From: Oleiphilaceae bacterium
Lineage (GTDB): Bacteria > Pseudomonadota > Gammaproteobacteria > Pseudomonadales > Oleiphilaceae
DNA: 64,000 nt
Direction of reading: 5' to 3'
Assembly (NCBI GenBank): GCA_022447365.1
Contig: JAKVBL010000003.1
Location: forward strand, 124,001 to 188,000
Shown: in pieces, positions 54,680-63,764 of the stretch
Position numbering within the stretch: position 1 is the first letter of the stretch
Layout of the letters: each line of letters begins with the position of its first letter
Notes under the pieces: model-generated
Seen by the model: the letters and a program-made list of their open reading frames with translations, nothing else
What the model was told of the DNA's origin: nothing
Databases searched by the model: none
Made by a program: the position numbers and the translations under genes

Positions 54680-56011
54680 TTGTTACCTTTTATTTCTGAA
54701 AAACAGGCACTTATATACGATTGGTTGATGCGTCCGGTAAGTTCGGACAAAAGCTCAATTGAACGATTAGGGCATCGTACAGCACGTGTATGCTTTGCGA
54801 TTGTACGAGACATAATGCAAGGCAATGTCTCTTTGCACGCAATGAGCTTGGTGTTTACCAGTATTTTATCCGTTGTGCCGCTCTTAGCGCTGAGCTTTTC
54901 ATTGCTGCGATATTTCAACGTACAAAATCACTTCATGCCTGCGATCGAGCATTTTCTCTTACCGATGGGAGAAAAAGGCCAAGAAATTCTGAACTCGATC
55001 CTTCAGTTTGTCGACAACGTGAAAGTCGGCGTTCTGGGTGCAGTTGGTCTGGTCTTATTGCTGTACACAGTGGTTTCCCTAGTACAAAAGGTTGAACACG
55101 CATTTAATCAAATTTGGTATGTCGCAAGTACGCGCTCAGTTAGTCGTCGTTTGAGCAATTACATGAGCATGATCTTTGTAGGGCCCATTCTGCTGGTGGC
55201 TGGTATCTCTCTCGCAAGTGGGGTTTTAGATAGCGCTATTGTGACAAAGCTTCGTCTTGTGGAACCGCTTGGCTTTGTTTTTTCGCTTGTTACCGCTGTT
55301 ATGCCAGTTGTGGTGTTGATCGCAGCCTTTACTTTCTTTTATACGCTCGTACCGAATACGCGGGTCAAAACTTCTAGCGCCTTAATCGGTGCCATTGTTG
55401 CAGGCATTGCGTGGCAAATAGCGGGCAAAGCCTTTACGGCATTTGTGGTGAGTTCGGCGCGCTATGACATGATTTATTCTGGCTTTGCTGTCGGTATCGT
55501 TGCTTTGTTGTGGTTGTATGCAAGTTGGTTAATTTTATTACTAGGCTCTGTTATAGCGTTTTATGTTCAGAATGATAATTACATTACACGCTCGCTTGAT
55601 ATGCGCGGGTCACCCATCGCATTAGAGAAAATTGCCTTGCAGGTCATGGTCTCAATTACTCAGGCTCAAGAAAAAAACGGTAAACCGATTAAACAAGCAG
55701 AGCTTGAAACAACGCCAAATATTCCGGGCTTATTAATTCGCCAAGTTGTCGAAACACTGCTTAAGAAAAAGCTGATTATAGATGCGGGCTCAGAGGGCGA
55801 TCGTTTTGTCTTAGCACGCTCTAGTGATTTGATTAGCGTGGCAGATATTTTATCTGCGATTCGAAAATCTCCGCCTATTTATCGCGCTTTTCCACAATCA
55901 GGAGCTCAGAAGAATATCGCTGATGTGAGCCAAGTATTAGATGGTTTCATCAAGGAAAAGTTTGCTCAAGTCAGTCTACGAGAACTCGCCGAAGGCAAGG
56001 TCGTCCGTTAA
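54680..56011 (+). CDS. YihY/BrkB-family inner-membrane protein
   Basis: A 443-aa protein. The first about 300 residues form six membrane helices with the YihY/RbN core (SLVFTSILSVVPLLALSF, FFYTLVPNTRVKTSSALIGAIVAGIAWQ, YSGFAVGIVALLWLYASWLILLLGSVIAFY). The last about 120 residues are soluble and resemble a winged-helix domain, as in the longer YihY form. The family is not an RNase despite the old name RbN. The start is TTG 54680 with GGAG 9 nt upstream. Confidence 0.9.
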   Translation: MLPFISEKQALIYDWLMRPVSSDKSSIERLGHRTARVCFAIVRDIMQGNVSLHAMSLVFTSILSVVPLLALSFSLLRYFNVQNHFMPAIEHFLLPMGEKGQEILNSILQFVDNVKVGVLGAVGLVLLLYTVVSLVQKVEHAFNQIWYVASTRSVSRRLSNYMSMIFVGPILLVAGISLASGVLDSAIVTKLRLVEPLGFVFSLVTAVMPVVVLIAAFTFFYTLVPNTRVKTSSALIGAIVAGIAWQIAGKAFTAFVVSSARYDMIYSGFAVGIVALLWLYASWLILLLGSVIAFYVQNDNYITRSLDMRGSPIALEKIALQVMVSITQAQEKNGKPIKQAELETTPNIPGLLIRQVVETLLKKKLIIDAGSEGDRFVLARSSDLISVADILSAIRKSPPIYRAFPQSGAQKNIADVSQVLDGFIKEKFAQVSLRELAEGKVVR

Positions 56012-56116
56012 GTTTCTGCCAATCTAAGAAATCACCGAGCGTTTTCATTCTTTCAATCTATACTCAAATTATCGCGCCTAGAAGAGGCGAAATAATAACG
56101 ATTGAAAGGATGAATC

Positions 56117-57442
56117 ATGACATACATTAAAAAGAGTGCCTTGTTTGTTTCAGGCAGCTTTTTCTTTGCAGCACAAGCATTTGCAGGTGCACCAAATTTT
56201 ATTGATAGTCGCGCGATGGCGATGGGTGGTGTAGGCGTTGCGTCTGCACGTCCTGCTGCGGCAGGCTTTTTTAATCCGGCTTTACTGGCGGTAAAACAGC
56301 CTGAAAAACGCGATGGATTTGGCATGTTACTTCCATCAGTAAACGCAATAGCAAGTGATGAAGCTGAGCTTCGCGATGTCGTGGATGACTTCGATGATGA
56401 TTTCATCAAACCATTTGAAGGTGCGATTACTGACGTTGAAAACAATATTGCGGGCGGTGGTGCAGGCTTAGCCGCTGCTCAAACAGAATTAGCGAATAGA
56501 ACGCGTGCACTGAACAACGAGCTTCAAAAAATTGATCAAGAACAAGCGCGTGTCGATCTCGGCATGGGTGTGTCAGCGTTGATACCTAGCCAGCGTTTCG
56601 GCGCAGGTTTGTTTGTCTCTGGTTCTGCTCGTATTGCAGCAAAAATCAATTACAACGATCAAACCACGCTTGATCAACTAGAAGACCTAGCGCGTAACAC
56701 CGTGATTACAGACATCGATGATGTTAACGCTCTGTATGACACAGCGAATGACGCGGATCAGTTACAGTCAACCGTGCGCGCCGTTGGTTCAGCATACTCG
56801 CAAGTTGGTTTGTCGATGTCGCATAACTTTACGTTTTTTGGTCACGACTATGCGCTAGGCGTGTCACCTAAAATGGTCGATCTACGTGCTTATGACTTTG
56901 TAACGAGCGTTGATGAGTTTGAATCTGACGATCTTGAAGATACCAAAGTGAGTGAATCGAAATTCAACCTTGATCTAGGCGTGGCGAGTTTCTTAGATGA
57001 TGACGAGCAATTATTGGTTGGCCTCTCAGTGATCAACGTTGTGCCAATGGAGATCACCACCAAACCGGGTCGAGACAACACTAACTTGGGTCCGGGTTTT
57101 GCACCGGAGGGAATCGATATTGAGCTAAAACCAAAAGTCTTGGCTGGTATTTCTTACCAAGGAGCATCTTACGAGTTAGCCGCTGATCTTGAGTTAACCA
57201 AAACAGAAGAAGTATTCGGTGAGGGTGATACGCAATACTTGGGTGTTGGCGCAGAATATGATTTGGCAGAGATTTTTCAACTTCGCGCAGGCGCTCGATA
57301 TAACATTGCTGAAAGTGAAGATGTGCTGCTAACAGCTGGCTTTGGCTTGCGTGCAGCGGGCGTTACGCTAGAACTTGCTGCCTTAGGCAGTACAGATGCA
57401 AATACAGTCGGTGCAGGCTTGCAGTTTGGTGTAACTTTCTAA
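56117..57442 (+). CDS. TraF-family (conjugal transfer TraF_2) outer-membrane beta-barrel protein
   Basis: A 441-aa exported protein with signal peptide (cut near AFA-GAPN) followed by the FadL-like hatch PNFIDSRAMAMGGVGVASARPAAAGFFNPALLA and a beta-rich barrel ending in ...VTF with terminal Phe. A coiled-coil segment (about 105-150) is inserted. The family is named for plasmid TraF but is common on chromosomes; no conjugation genes are nearby. Function unknown. Confidence 0.82.
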   Translation: MTYIKKSALFVSGSFFFAAQAFAGAPNFIDSRAMAMGGVGVASARPAAAGFFNPALLAVKQPEKRDGFGMLLPSVNAIASDEAELRDVVDDFDDDFIKPFEGAITDVENNIAGGGAGLAAAQTELANRTRALNNELQKIDQEQARVDLGMGVSALIPSQRFGAGLFVSGSARIAAKINYNDQTTLDQLEDLARNTVITDIDDVNALYDTANDADQLQSTVRAVGSAYSQVGLSMSHNFTFFGHDYALGVSPKMVDLRAYDFVTSVDEFESDDLEDTKVSESKFNLDLGVASFLDDDEQLLVGLSVINVVPMEITTKPGRDNTNLGPGFAPEGIDIELKPKVLAGISYQGASYELAADLELTKTEEVFGEGDTQYLGVGAEYDLAEIFQLRAGARYNIAESEDVLLTAGFGLRAAGVTLELAALGSTDANTVGAGLQFGVTF

Positions 57443-57484
57443 GCCTCAGTTAGCTAAAAGATAAGTCAGAATTTTTATTGCAAG

Positions 57485-57517
57485 AAACCGCTATTGGGAG
57501 ACCAATAGCGGTTTTTT
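57485..57517 (+). terminator. Strong rho-independent terminator
   Basis: AAACCGCTATTGG pairs with CCAATAGCGGTTT around a 4-nt loop, followed by seven T. It ends the TraF-family gene. Confidence 0.95.
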
Positions 57518-57731
57518 TGTAATGAGCATTTGTCGCATTGCCAATAAAACGAGACCATGTCAGTCCGACACTATTACTCATAAATCACTCCACTTACAGG
57601 AGATGTTGCCCATTCTTATGACCTGTGAGTGAACTTTGTCTTGCCCTGAACCGTAATCATTGCATGCGCCAGAATTGTTTTAGAAAGACACCTTAGCGCG
57701 CACGTTCTTGAGGATAAGTGAGCGAGGCGAT

Positions 57732-58274
57732 ATGCAAAACGAAGTAAGTTACTCACAGACAATGCCAAACGAACTAAAAATGGAATTGCGTAGCAGCCAT
57801 GCTGGTGAGATGGGGGCCGTATTTATTTACATCGGCATATTGAGCGCAAGTTGCGATCCGTATGTTCGCGCCTTTGCTCGAGAACACCTTCGCACTGAAT
57901 ACCATCATCTATGTTTATTTGAGGAGCTTATCCATTTGTATCGAGGAAGCTTGGTGCTGCCTCTTTGGGTGATTGCCGGATTCCTGACCGGTTTCCTCCC
58001 AGCATTGCTTGGGAGAGATTGGGTGTTTCGTACTATCGAGACAGTGGAGACCTTCGTAGAAGCACACTATCAGTCACAAATTAATCGCTTTGAGGATTTC
58101 CCGAATTGGACGCACTTAATTACAATGCTGTCACAATGCCGAGAAGATGAGATGGCTCATCGAGATGATGCGGGCGCGAGAGTGCGCGAACCGGCGAGTC
58201 GCCTATGTCAAATTTGGCTCGCTATGGTAGCGCGGGGTTCAGCAGTGGCTGTGTCTATCGCAAAACGAATTTAG
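57732..58274 (+). CDS. COQ7-like diiron protein (demethoxyubiquinone hydroxylase family)
   Basis: A 180-aa protein from ATG 57732. Diiron ligands follow the COQ7 pattern: SSHAGEMGAVF, REHLRTEYHH, ETVETFVEAHYQ and CREDEMAHRDDA. A hydrophobic hairpin (LPLWVIAGFLTGFLPALLG) would touch the membrane, as in COQ7. It may hydroxylate a quinone precursor or an unknown substrate. The in-frame TTG at 57708 gives eight more residues and is less likely. Confidence 0.85.
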   Translation: MQNEVSYSQTMPNELKMELRSSHAGEMGAVFIYIGILSASCDPYVRAFAREHLRTEYHHLCLFEELIHLYRGSLVLPLWVIAGFLTGFLPALLGRDWVFRTIETVETFVEAHYQSQINRFEDFPNWTHLITMLSQCREDEMAHRDDAGARVREPASRLCQIWLAMVARGSAVAVSIAKRI

Positions 58275-58287
58275 GGGCATTTTATCG

Positions 58288-58575
58288 ATGAAAAATTCAG
58301 ATAGATCTGGTGGTTGTATGCTCTGCGATCGTGTCGTTCCACTGACTTTTCATCACCTTATTCCGAAGAAAGTACATCGCAGAAAACACTATCGTAAACA
58401 TTTCTTGAAGGAACAATTACAAAGCGGAATTTTCATATGCCGAGCTTGTCATAAGGCTATTCATACACTGTATGACGAGATGACGCTAGCAAAACAACTG
58501 AGTTCGCTAGAAGCACTGCAAGCAGATCGTGCATTGATTAAACATGTCTACTGGGTGCGTAAACAGAAAGCATGA
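58288..58575 (+). CDS. HNH-type nuclease-fold protein
   Basis: A 95-aa protein with the zinc-stabilised HNH pattern: CMLCDRVVPLTFHHLIPK and ICRACHKAIH, two CxxC pairs around His-His. Small proteins of this type are usually annotated as HNH endonucleases; real activity and target are unknown. It starts 13 bp after the COQ7-like gene and overlaps the next gene by 4 bp. Confidence 0.8.
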   Translation: MKNSDRSGGCMLCDRVVPLTFHHLIPKKVHRRKHYRKHFLKEQLQSGIFICRACHKAIHTLYDEMTLAKQLSSLEALQADRALIKHVYWVRKQKA

Positions 58576-59000
58576 GTGAGATAAAGGACACAGAGATATT
58601 GCCTCTGATCGACAAGGTGTTCGACTTTAACTCTATCTCTCTTGTCCAACTACTAAATTTGCGTGTGCTGCTGCATGATCAAGATCCAATGGTTGATCTT
58701 GAGCGGGATTTGAAGGAGCTGTCTCTATACCCCGAGCGCTTAACAGGAAGCTATCAATACGAATGGCTCACCTACTGCAGACGTGCTTTATTTAGTAAGT
58801 GCAAAGAGCAAAAATTCTCATCTATTGAAACGCTGAATACTTTTCTGCTCGATTACAAGCATACGTTGGTAAGGTTAGAGCATGTCACCTCGGACACCGA
58901 AGTTAAAATTACCCAAACCTTGAGGCTGCTGAATACAGAGAACATACGTTTATTTGAGTCAGCTGCGAGTCGACGAATTCGCGAATTTATCCAATCTTGA
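58572..59000 (+). CDS. Hypothetical protein coupled to the HNH gene
   Basis: A 142-aa soluble, mostly helical protein with no family recognised. Its ATG overlaps the HNH stop (ATGA), so the two are translated together and may act together. It has one Cys-rich-adjacent helix (YCRRALFSKCKEQK) but no complete metal motif. Confidence 0.68.
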   Translation: MSEIKDTEILPLIDKVFDFNSISLVQLLNLRVLLHDQDPMVDLERDLKELSLYPERLTGSYQYEWLTYCRRALFSKCKEQKFSSIETLNTFLLDYKHTLVRLEHVTSDTEVKITQTLRLLNTENIRLFESAASRRIREFIQS

Positions 59001-59153
59001 GAAGCACGTGTTTCCACCAGCCATAACCTCCGCTGTACTAGTTTTGTACAAGTTGAACTGCGAAATTTGAGCCTCTAATACAAATCCATTTGATACCCAT
59101 ACAGAGTACTTTATCGTCGAGTTTATAAACTCACTGACTCCATAACTAAGAAT

Positions 59154-60620
59154 ATGATGATGAAGACGATGATAGAAAAACATCGCGTCGCTCAGCGGTG
59201 CTTTTCGATAGGCCCTGTGTCTGCGGCTTATGAACTCATGGTGGACGCGGGGGAGGTGCGACGAGATGACGCGCAAGTCGCTCTAGCAGCAAAATTAGAT
59301 GACTTGCATGAGTCTCTTGCCTCGCTCCCGCCAGTACCCTTGCTTACCGACGAGCAGATAGAGAGCAGCCGTTCAAGCAGCAGACCACTGTTACTGGCAC
59401 GATCTATGGCATCCGCCCAGTCTTTTCTTCGAAAGAAGTTTCATTTATGGTCCTTTGGTCTACCACCTCGGGGGATTTACATTCATGGACCGGTCGGGGT
59501 CGGCAAGAGTTTTCTAATGGATCTCTTTTACGCGTTGGTTAATGTTTTTGATGATTCGCGCTGCAATAATGACAGATTCAAACACGCAAAAATTACCAAA
59601 CGCCGCGTCCACTTTCATGAATTCATGCTAGACGTCCATCATCGAATCTTTGTCTACAAACAGAAGCACCCACGAGGTGATGCGATTCCCATCATTGCGC
59701 AGCAATTAGCACAAGAAGCCCAACTCCTGTGTTTCGATGAATTTCAGGTGACAGACGTTGCCGATGCCATGATTTTGAAAAGACTGTTTTTATTATTATT
59801 GGATTGCAATGTCGTAGTCGTGGCCACCTCGAATCGCTCCCCTGATGCCTTATATGAGGGAGGCATTAACCGGTCCCTCTTTTTGCCATTCATAGATATG
59901 TTGAAACATACGTTCGACATTATTTCGATGGAGGGCTCCACCAAGGATTATCGACTCGAAAATCGAGCGGATGGTCAATCCTATTTTTGGTCAAACAAGA
60001 ATGTTCAGGGCGATAATAGTAGTAATAACGACATGCAGGCGCAGTTGGAAGAAATATTTGGTGGCACTGCATCCGGAGCTGAGTCTGAGATCATTAAAGT
60101 TCGCTTCGGTCGCACCGTCCAGGTCGCCCGATTGAATGACCGGTGCGCCTGGTTTGACTTTTCCGAGTTGTGCTATCAACCGCTCGGTGCGGCCGATTAT
60201 CTTTCTCTCTGCGACCGATTTCCGGTCCTCATCATGGACAACGTCCCCCAATTGGATGCCAACCATCTCAACGAAGCGCGACGCTTCGTGACCCTCATTG
60301 ATGCGTGTTATGAATCTCGCACCCGCTTGGTGCTAGCGGCACAAGTCCCACTCGACGAATTATTTGTCGATTTTGAAGCGCAAGTCGAAAGCAGTGATGG
60401 GGATGAAGAATTGTTTGTCAGTGAGAAGGGGGGAAACTCGAGTTCCTTTGCGACGACCATGATTCGCACCAAAGATGGGGAACATATGGAGTGGTCGGCG
60501 ACGGGTCTAATTGGAGTGTCACTGGCACAATTTTCGTCCGCCAATGATCTCGCCTTTTCTTTTCGACGAGCCGCGTCTCGATTAGTAGAAATGGGTGGAA
60601 AGGAATGGGGGCGCGAATGA
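59154..60620 (+). CDS. AFG1/ZapE-family AAA ATPase, eukaryote-like form
   Basis: A 488-aa P-loop ATPase. GPVGVGKSFLMDLFY (Walker A), RRVHFHEFMLDVHHRI, LLCFDEFQVTDVADAMILKRLF (Walker B) and VVVATSNRSPDALYEGGINRSLFLPFI are family landmarks. Bacterial ZapE proteins are usually about 350-400 aa. This one carries insertions after Walker A and in the middle, plus the C-terminal block FSFRRAASRLVEMGGKEWG, which recalls eukaryotic mitochondrial AFG1. Base composition in the second half looks G+C-richer than the neighbours. No strong ribosome binding site; Met codons at 59154, 59157, 59160 and 59169 are possible starts. Confidence 0.85.
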   Translation: MMMKTMIEKHRVAQRCFSIGPVSAAYELMVDAGEVRRDDAQVALAAKLDDLHESLASLPPVPLLTDEQIESSRSSSRPLLLARSMASAQSFLRKKFHLWSFGLPPRGIYIHGPVGVGKSFLMDLFYALVNVFDDSRCNNDRFKHAKITKRRVHFHEFMLDVHHRIFVYKQKHPRGDAIPIIAQQLAQEAQLLCFDEFQVTDVADAMILKRLFLLLLDCNVVVVATSNRSPDALYEGGINRSLFLPFIDMLKHTFDIISMEGSTKDYRLENRADGQSYFWSNKNVQGDNSSNNDMQAQLEEIFGGTASGAESEIIKVRFGRTVQVARLNDRCAWFDFSELCYQPLGAADYLSLCDRFPVLIMDNVPQLDANHLNEARRFVTLIDACYESRTRLVLAAQVPLDELFVDFEAQVESSDGDEELFVSEKGGNSSSFATTMIRTKDGEHMEWSATGLIGVSLAQFSSANDLAFSFRRAASRLVEMGGKEWGRE

Positions 60621-60706
60621 CGGATCCGAACGTAGCTTAAATCCCGTCGAGCACGCAAGCGATCCGAGTCGCCTTTATATAAAGCTCGCTGCGTTTAGTT
60701 CTTCCT

Positions 60707-61093
60707 CTATATGAAACTAAAAACCGACCAAGCAGATTTGCTATGCGCTGCTCCAATAATAAATACATAACAGCTTAGCCCTGCGAGCAGGCCGACAAGG
60801 CGGTTGCGGGTTGTGTTACCCCAATGCAGTATCATCAAGCCAAATCCGATATACAACAATAACGCAATGATCTTCGCGACTAGCCAAGGCTGTTCGCTCG
60901 GCCACAATGCCCACGTTACCATCATGATTAAACCTGACAGTAGTATAAATGTGTCGATGAGGTGAGGGAGTATTCGGGTGAGCTTATGCTCGAGCAGTGC
61001 TCTTTGCTTTGATGAGAGAATGCCTCTTAGTAGAAAGCCTAATCCTGTGAGGTAGGCACAACTTACGTGAAATCGCGGTTGCTTAAATAGTAC
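60707..61093 (-). pseudogene. SirB2-family membrane protein lacking a start codon
   Basis: On the minus strand an open frame reads VLFKQPRFHVSCAYLTGLGF, then LPHLIDTFILLSGL and FIIGAAH near the end: the whole SirB2 family length (about 128 residues, four membrane helices). No ATG, GTG or TTG occurs between the upstream in-frame TGA (61160-61162) and Met at 60925 in the middle of the protein. Only CTG or ATT codons are available for full-length translation. A 72-aa C-terminal piece from 60925 is the longest conventional product. Probably a decayed gene. Confidence 0.65.
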
Positions 61094-61162
61094 CGCAGAA
61101 ATGCAAAAGTACGCTGGCGTTGCGCTGGGTGTAGATAACAGCGGGAAGACAATCTGGATTCA

Positions 61163-61836
61163 TTAGTGCTGGAAATGCGCCAAGTTTATACGGCAAACAT
61201 TGGTGAAGAGGGTAGAAAAGTCAGTGCATGCATCTGACTGGATAGGTTCACACTAAATCAACAGCGGACCAAAGGTTTATTACAAAACGCAGCAGTGCGA
61301 GCTTAGGCGTTCAATTGGATATGGATTATTTATCGTTATTGGAAAACGAGAACCCCATAAAACGAGTCAAAATAACGGAAGTTCTTGCAAGCGAAAAACT
61401 TACCATTACTTGCTTAAAAATGGTTAGCAAATGATTCAGGACGTGAAGCTGATTTTGAATAAGCTTTTTGATTAATCACCGGCTCTGAGAGAGTTGAGGT
61501 TATGTTGCTCTGTTGAAGCCTCAAAACAATCGACTTGGCCAACAATAAAACATCCGAATTATGCGCTCAAAAACGTGTATTAATTAACATTTGTAATGAA
61601 ATTACAAAGAATCGGATTTACAACTCCTCACGAAACCTGTGAGATAAGATGCGTTTTTCCCAGACCTCCTTCTTATATTGTTTAAAAAATTGCTTAAAAG
61701 TTTGGTATTGAGTTTAAACGGCCCCTTGTCAATCCTAATCACTCTTTCTCGCAAAGAATATCTTGATTATTGGAGAGGGGATAATGTTTTAGTGTCTGAT
61801 TTATTAAAATAAAAATTATTTTAATAATTCGTAGCG
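61163..61836. other. Gene-poor AT-rich stretch
   Basis: No convincing gene, RNA or mobile element is seen. The only translatable element with a plausible start is a 37-codon frame at 61321-61434, listed separately. Short frames in several registers suggest decayed sequence. Confidence 0.45.
61321..61434 (+). CDS. Possible small ORF (37 aa)
   Basis: ATG 61321 opens a frame encoding MDYLSLLENENPIKRVKITE and 17 more residues. No ribosome binding site or family support; it may be chance. Confidence 0.2.
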   Translation: MDYLSLLENENPIKRVKITEVLASEKLTITCLKMVSK

Positions 61837-62091
61837 ATGCAATATTGTCTGCAGTTTATACGGAATTATGTAAGATTTTTTGTTATGCATAAGAATATGG
61901 AAGAGAAAGCCATATTCATATTTTCAGGGCCATGTCTAAGAGTATTCCCAAGGATAGTTATATACAACTTTCTCCATACAAATGATGTGTCATCAATGTT
62001 AGAGAAGTTTGAATTACGCTATCTAGCTGAAACAAATGTAAATCTTATTTATGCAAAAGGTAGAAGAGGGAGGATCCACAGATATCGTTGA
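61837..62091 (+). CDS. Possible ORF of unknown function
   Basis: An 84-codon frame in very AT-rich DNA. It has aromatic, hydrophobic stretches but no known domain. Beyond its stop, other frames (for example one from ATG 62048 reading MQKVEEGGSTDIVEHFKSLI) remain partly open, as expected of a frameshifted gene. Low support. Confidence 0.28.
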   Translation: MQYCLQFIRNYVRFFVMHKNMEEKAIFIFSGPCLRVFPRIVIYNFLHTNDVSSMLEKFELRYLAETNVNLIYAKGRRGRIHRYR

Positions 62092-62323
62092 ACACTTTAA
62101 ATCCCTGATTGAAACCAATTTCTAAGCTTTACCGATAACGTTAAAGTGTTTATTGATCTGATTAAGGTACTTTTAATAAAGTTAAACAGTATTGGAACAA
62201 AGAGTGTAAAAGAGAGCGCTTACCAGAATTAAATTCAATTTTTGAAAAATCCTAGCACGCATAAGCTGCGCAAGTAGCAAGCTACATCCGATTGTTGGAC
62301 AAAGTTAAAGCAATGTCATTAAT

Positions 62324-62737
62324 GTGGGCGTTAGTCAAACTCAGGACAACTATTACGTGTCATATAAGATAGGTTGGATTAAAAACGGAGTTTTAGTCGA
62401 GTTTGTAGGTGAGACTTCGATAGAAGATATAGATGAGGCGAATCAAAAGCTTTACGAAGACGAGCGCTTGTATTCTTGTTTGTTTGTTGTTTTTAACTTT
62501 GATTCAGCAGACCTCTCAAAAGTCACATTAGAACAAGTAAGGATTACGGTCGAAAGTGATAGAAATATCTCTTTAGAGTTCCCTGATCCAATACTTGTTA
62601 TTACCTCCAATCATCCAATTACAGATGCCCTGATCTTCTACTATCAGTTAACCGCAGAGTCGTTTGATGTAAAGTGGGATATAAAAAGATTTGGTAGTGT
62701 AAAAGATGCATTGCGATGGTGTTATGAATTGGCCTAA
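62324..62737 (+). CDS. Hypothetical STAS-like protein
   Basis: A 137-aa soluble protein. The alternation NGVLVEFVGETSIEDIDEANQKLYED, LFVVFNFDSADLSKVT and DPILVITSNHPITDALIFYYQ resembles a SpoIIAA/STAS-like alpha-beta fold; no phosphorylatable Ser motif is clear. Met1 is GTG 62324 and there is no strong ribosome binding site. Neighbours give no function. Confidence 0.55.
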   Translation: MGVSQTQDNYYVSYKIGWIKNGVLVEFVGETSIEDIDEANQKLYEDERLYSCLFVVFNFDSADLSKVTLEQVRITVESDRNISLEFPDPILVITSNHPITDALIFYYQLTAESFDVKWDIKRFGSVKDALRWCYELA

Positions 62738-63055
62738 CAAGGTCAGCTAGCATGCCATCTTTCCGTTTTCTTGGTATTTATATTGATAGGTCATTGTAGT
62801 TATTTGATCTTACATATGATCCTACGCTAGGTGTTAAGGATGTATTCTTGCAACTTGTTGGTAAGTTTTTTGATGCTAACTTAATCCAAACAAATCAATT
62901 ATCGAAAAACTAGAAGTAACATAAACTCATTCTTTGAATGGATAAGCGTCTATAATTTTGATCGCTTTATTTCGCACTGGACGTTTGTACTAGGCAATGA
63001 CTATATTCTTGTAGAGTTAAAACCCTTGAACTCTGTAATTCGGGTTATATAAACC
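62738..63055. other. Gene-free AT-rich stretch
   Basis: Open fragments without starts (TYDPTLGVKDVFLQLVGKFF and HSFFEWISVYNFDRFI) are visible in different frames. They look like leftovers of broken genes. No hairpin terminator is evident. Confidence 0.4.
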
Positions 63056-63211
63056 ATGATGACACTAATTTTTTTTATTTTGTTTGCTGCAATATTAGCT
63101 ATATTCTTCGATAAGAAAGCACTGGGAAATGGGCTTTTTGGAGTTGCCTTAATAATCAGTTTATATTGGTTAAATTACCACGCTACAGACCCGCTTTCGA
63201 TTCTGTTGTGA
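63056..63211 (+). CDS. DUF5993-family small membrane protein
   Basis: A 51-aa protein, MMTLIFFILFAAILAIFFDK then LFGVALIISLYWLNYHATDPLSILL. Two short membrane helices and the ending HATDPL are typical of DUF5993 proteins, which are found beside dsbB-like genes. It lies 13 bp upstream of the DsbB-type gene; probably a two-gene operon. Confidence 0.75.
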   Translation: MMTLIFFILFAAILAIFFDKKALGNGLFGVALIISLYWLNYHATDPLSILL

Positions 63212-63224
63212 GGAATCAATTACA

Positions 63225-63764
63225 ATGAACCGTAATCACATTATTGTTTTAAATATATTTGCTTTATTGGGCCTGAATATTGTCTTAATAGTGGGATTGG
63301 CGCTTCAGATATTGCTTAATGAGTTGCCTTGCCCTTTATGCTTACTTCAACGTATTGGCTTTGTAATGGTTATGTTTGGATTTATGCTAAATGTAAGGCA
63401 CGGGATTGAGCAACGTCATTACGGTGTCATTCTTTTGGGAGCTATATTTGGTGCGGCGGCGGCACTTCGACAGATGGCCTTACATGTTATTCCTGACACT
63501 CCCGCTTATGGCAGTCCTATCTTTGGCATGCATTATTATACTTGGGCTTTTGTTTTGTTTAGCGCGACCGTACTCGGAGTCGCTATATTGCTAATTTTAT
63601 GGAAAGAGGAATGGCAGTCAAAAACATATGAAATTACGATCTGTGGTCGTTGGGTATGTTTGCTCACTATTGCAACTGTGGGCGTGAATCTCCTATCAAC
63701 TTTTGTAGAGTGTGGTCCATTTGAATGTCCGGCAAATCCAGTACGCTATTGGTTATTCAATTAG
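63225..63764 (+). CDS. DsbB-family disulfide bond formation protein
   Basis: A 179-aa inner-membrane protein with four or five helices. CPLCLLQRIGFVMV carries the quinone-side CxxC (36-39). A second, periplasmic cysteine pair is in VECGPFECP near the C-terminus rather than in the usual loop between helices 3 and 4. This is the short 'DsbB/DsbI-like' form that travels with DUF5993. It would pass electrons from an oxidant protein to quinone; its DsbA partner is not in the window. Confidence 0.85.
   Translation: MNRNHIIVLNIFALLGLNIVLIVGLALQILLNELPCPLCLLQRIGFVMVMFGFMLNVRHGIEQRHYGVILLGAIFGAAAALRQMALHVIPDTPAYGSPIFGMHYYTWAFVLFSATVLGVAILLILWKEEWQSKTYEITICGRWVCLLTIATVGVNLLSTFVECGPFECPANPVRYWLFN

Noticed and set aside
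62736-62842. Integron attC-like site (GCCTAACAAGG ... AGGTGTTAAGG)
   Set aside because: The ends pair only loosely, no second similar site or integrase is seen, and the sequence between does not fold as an attC.
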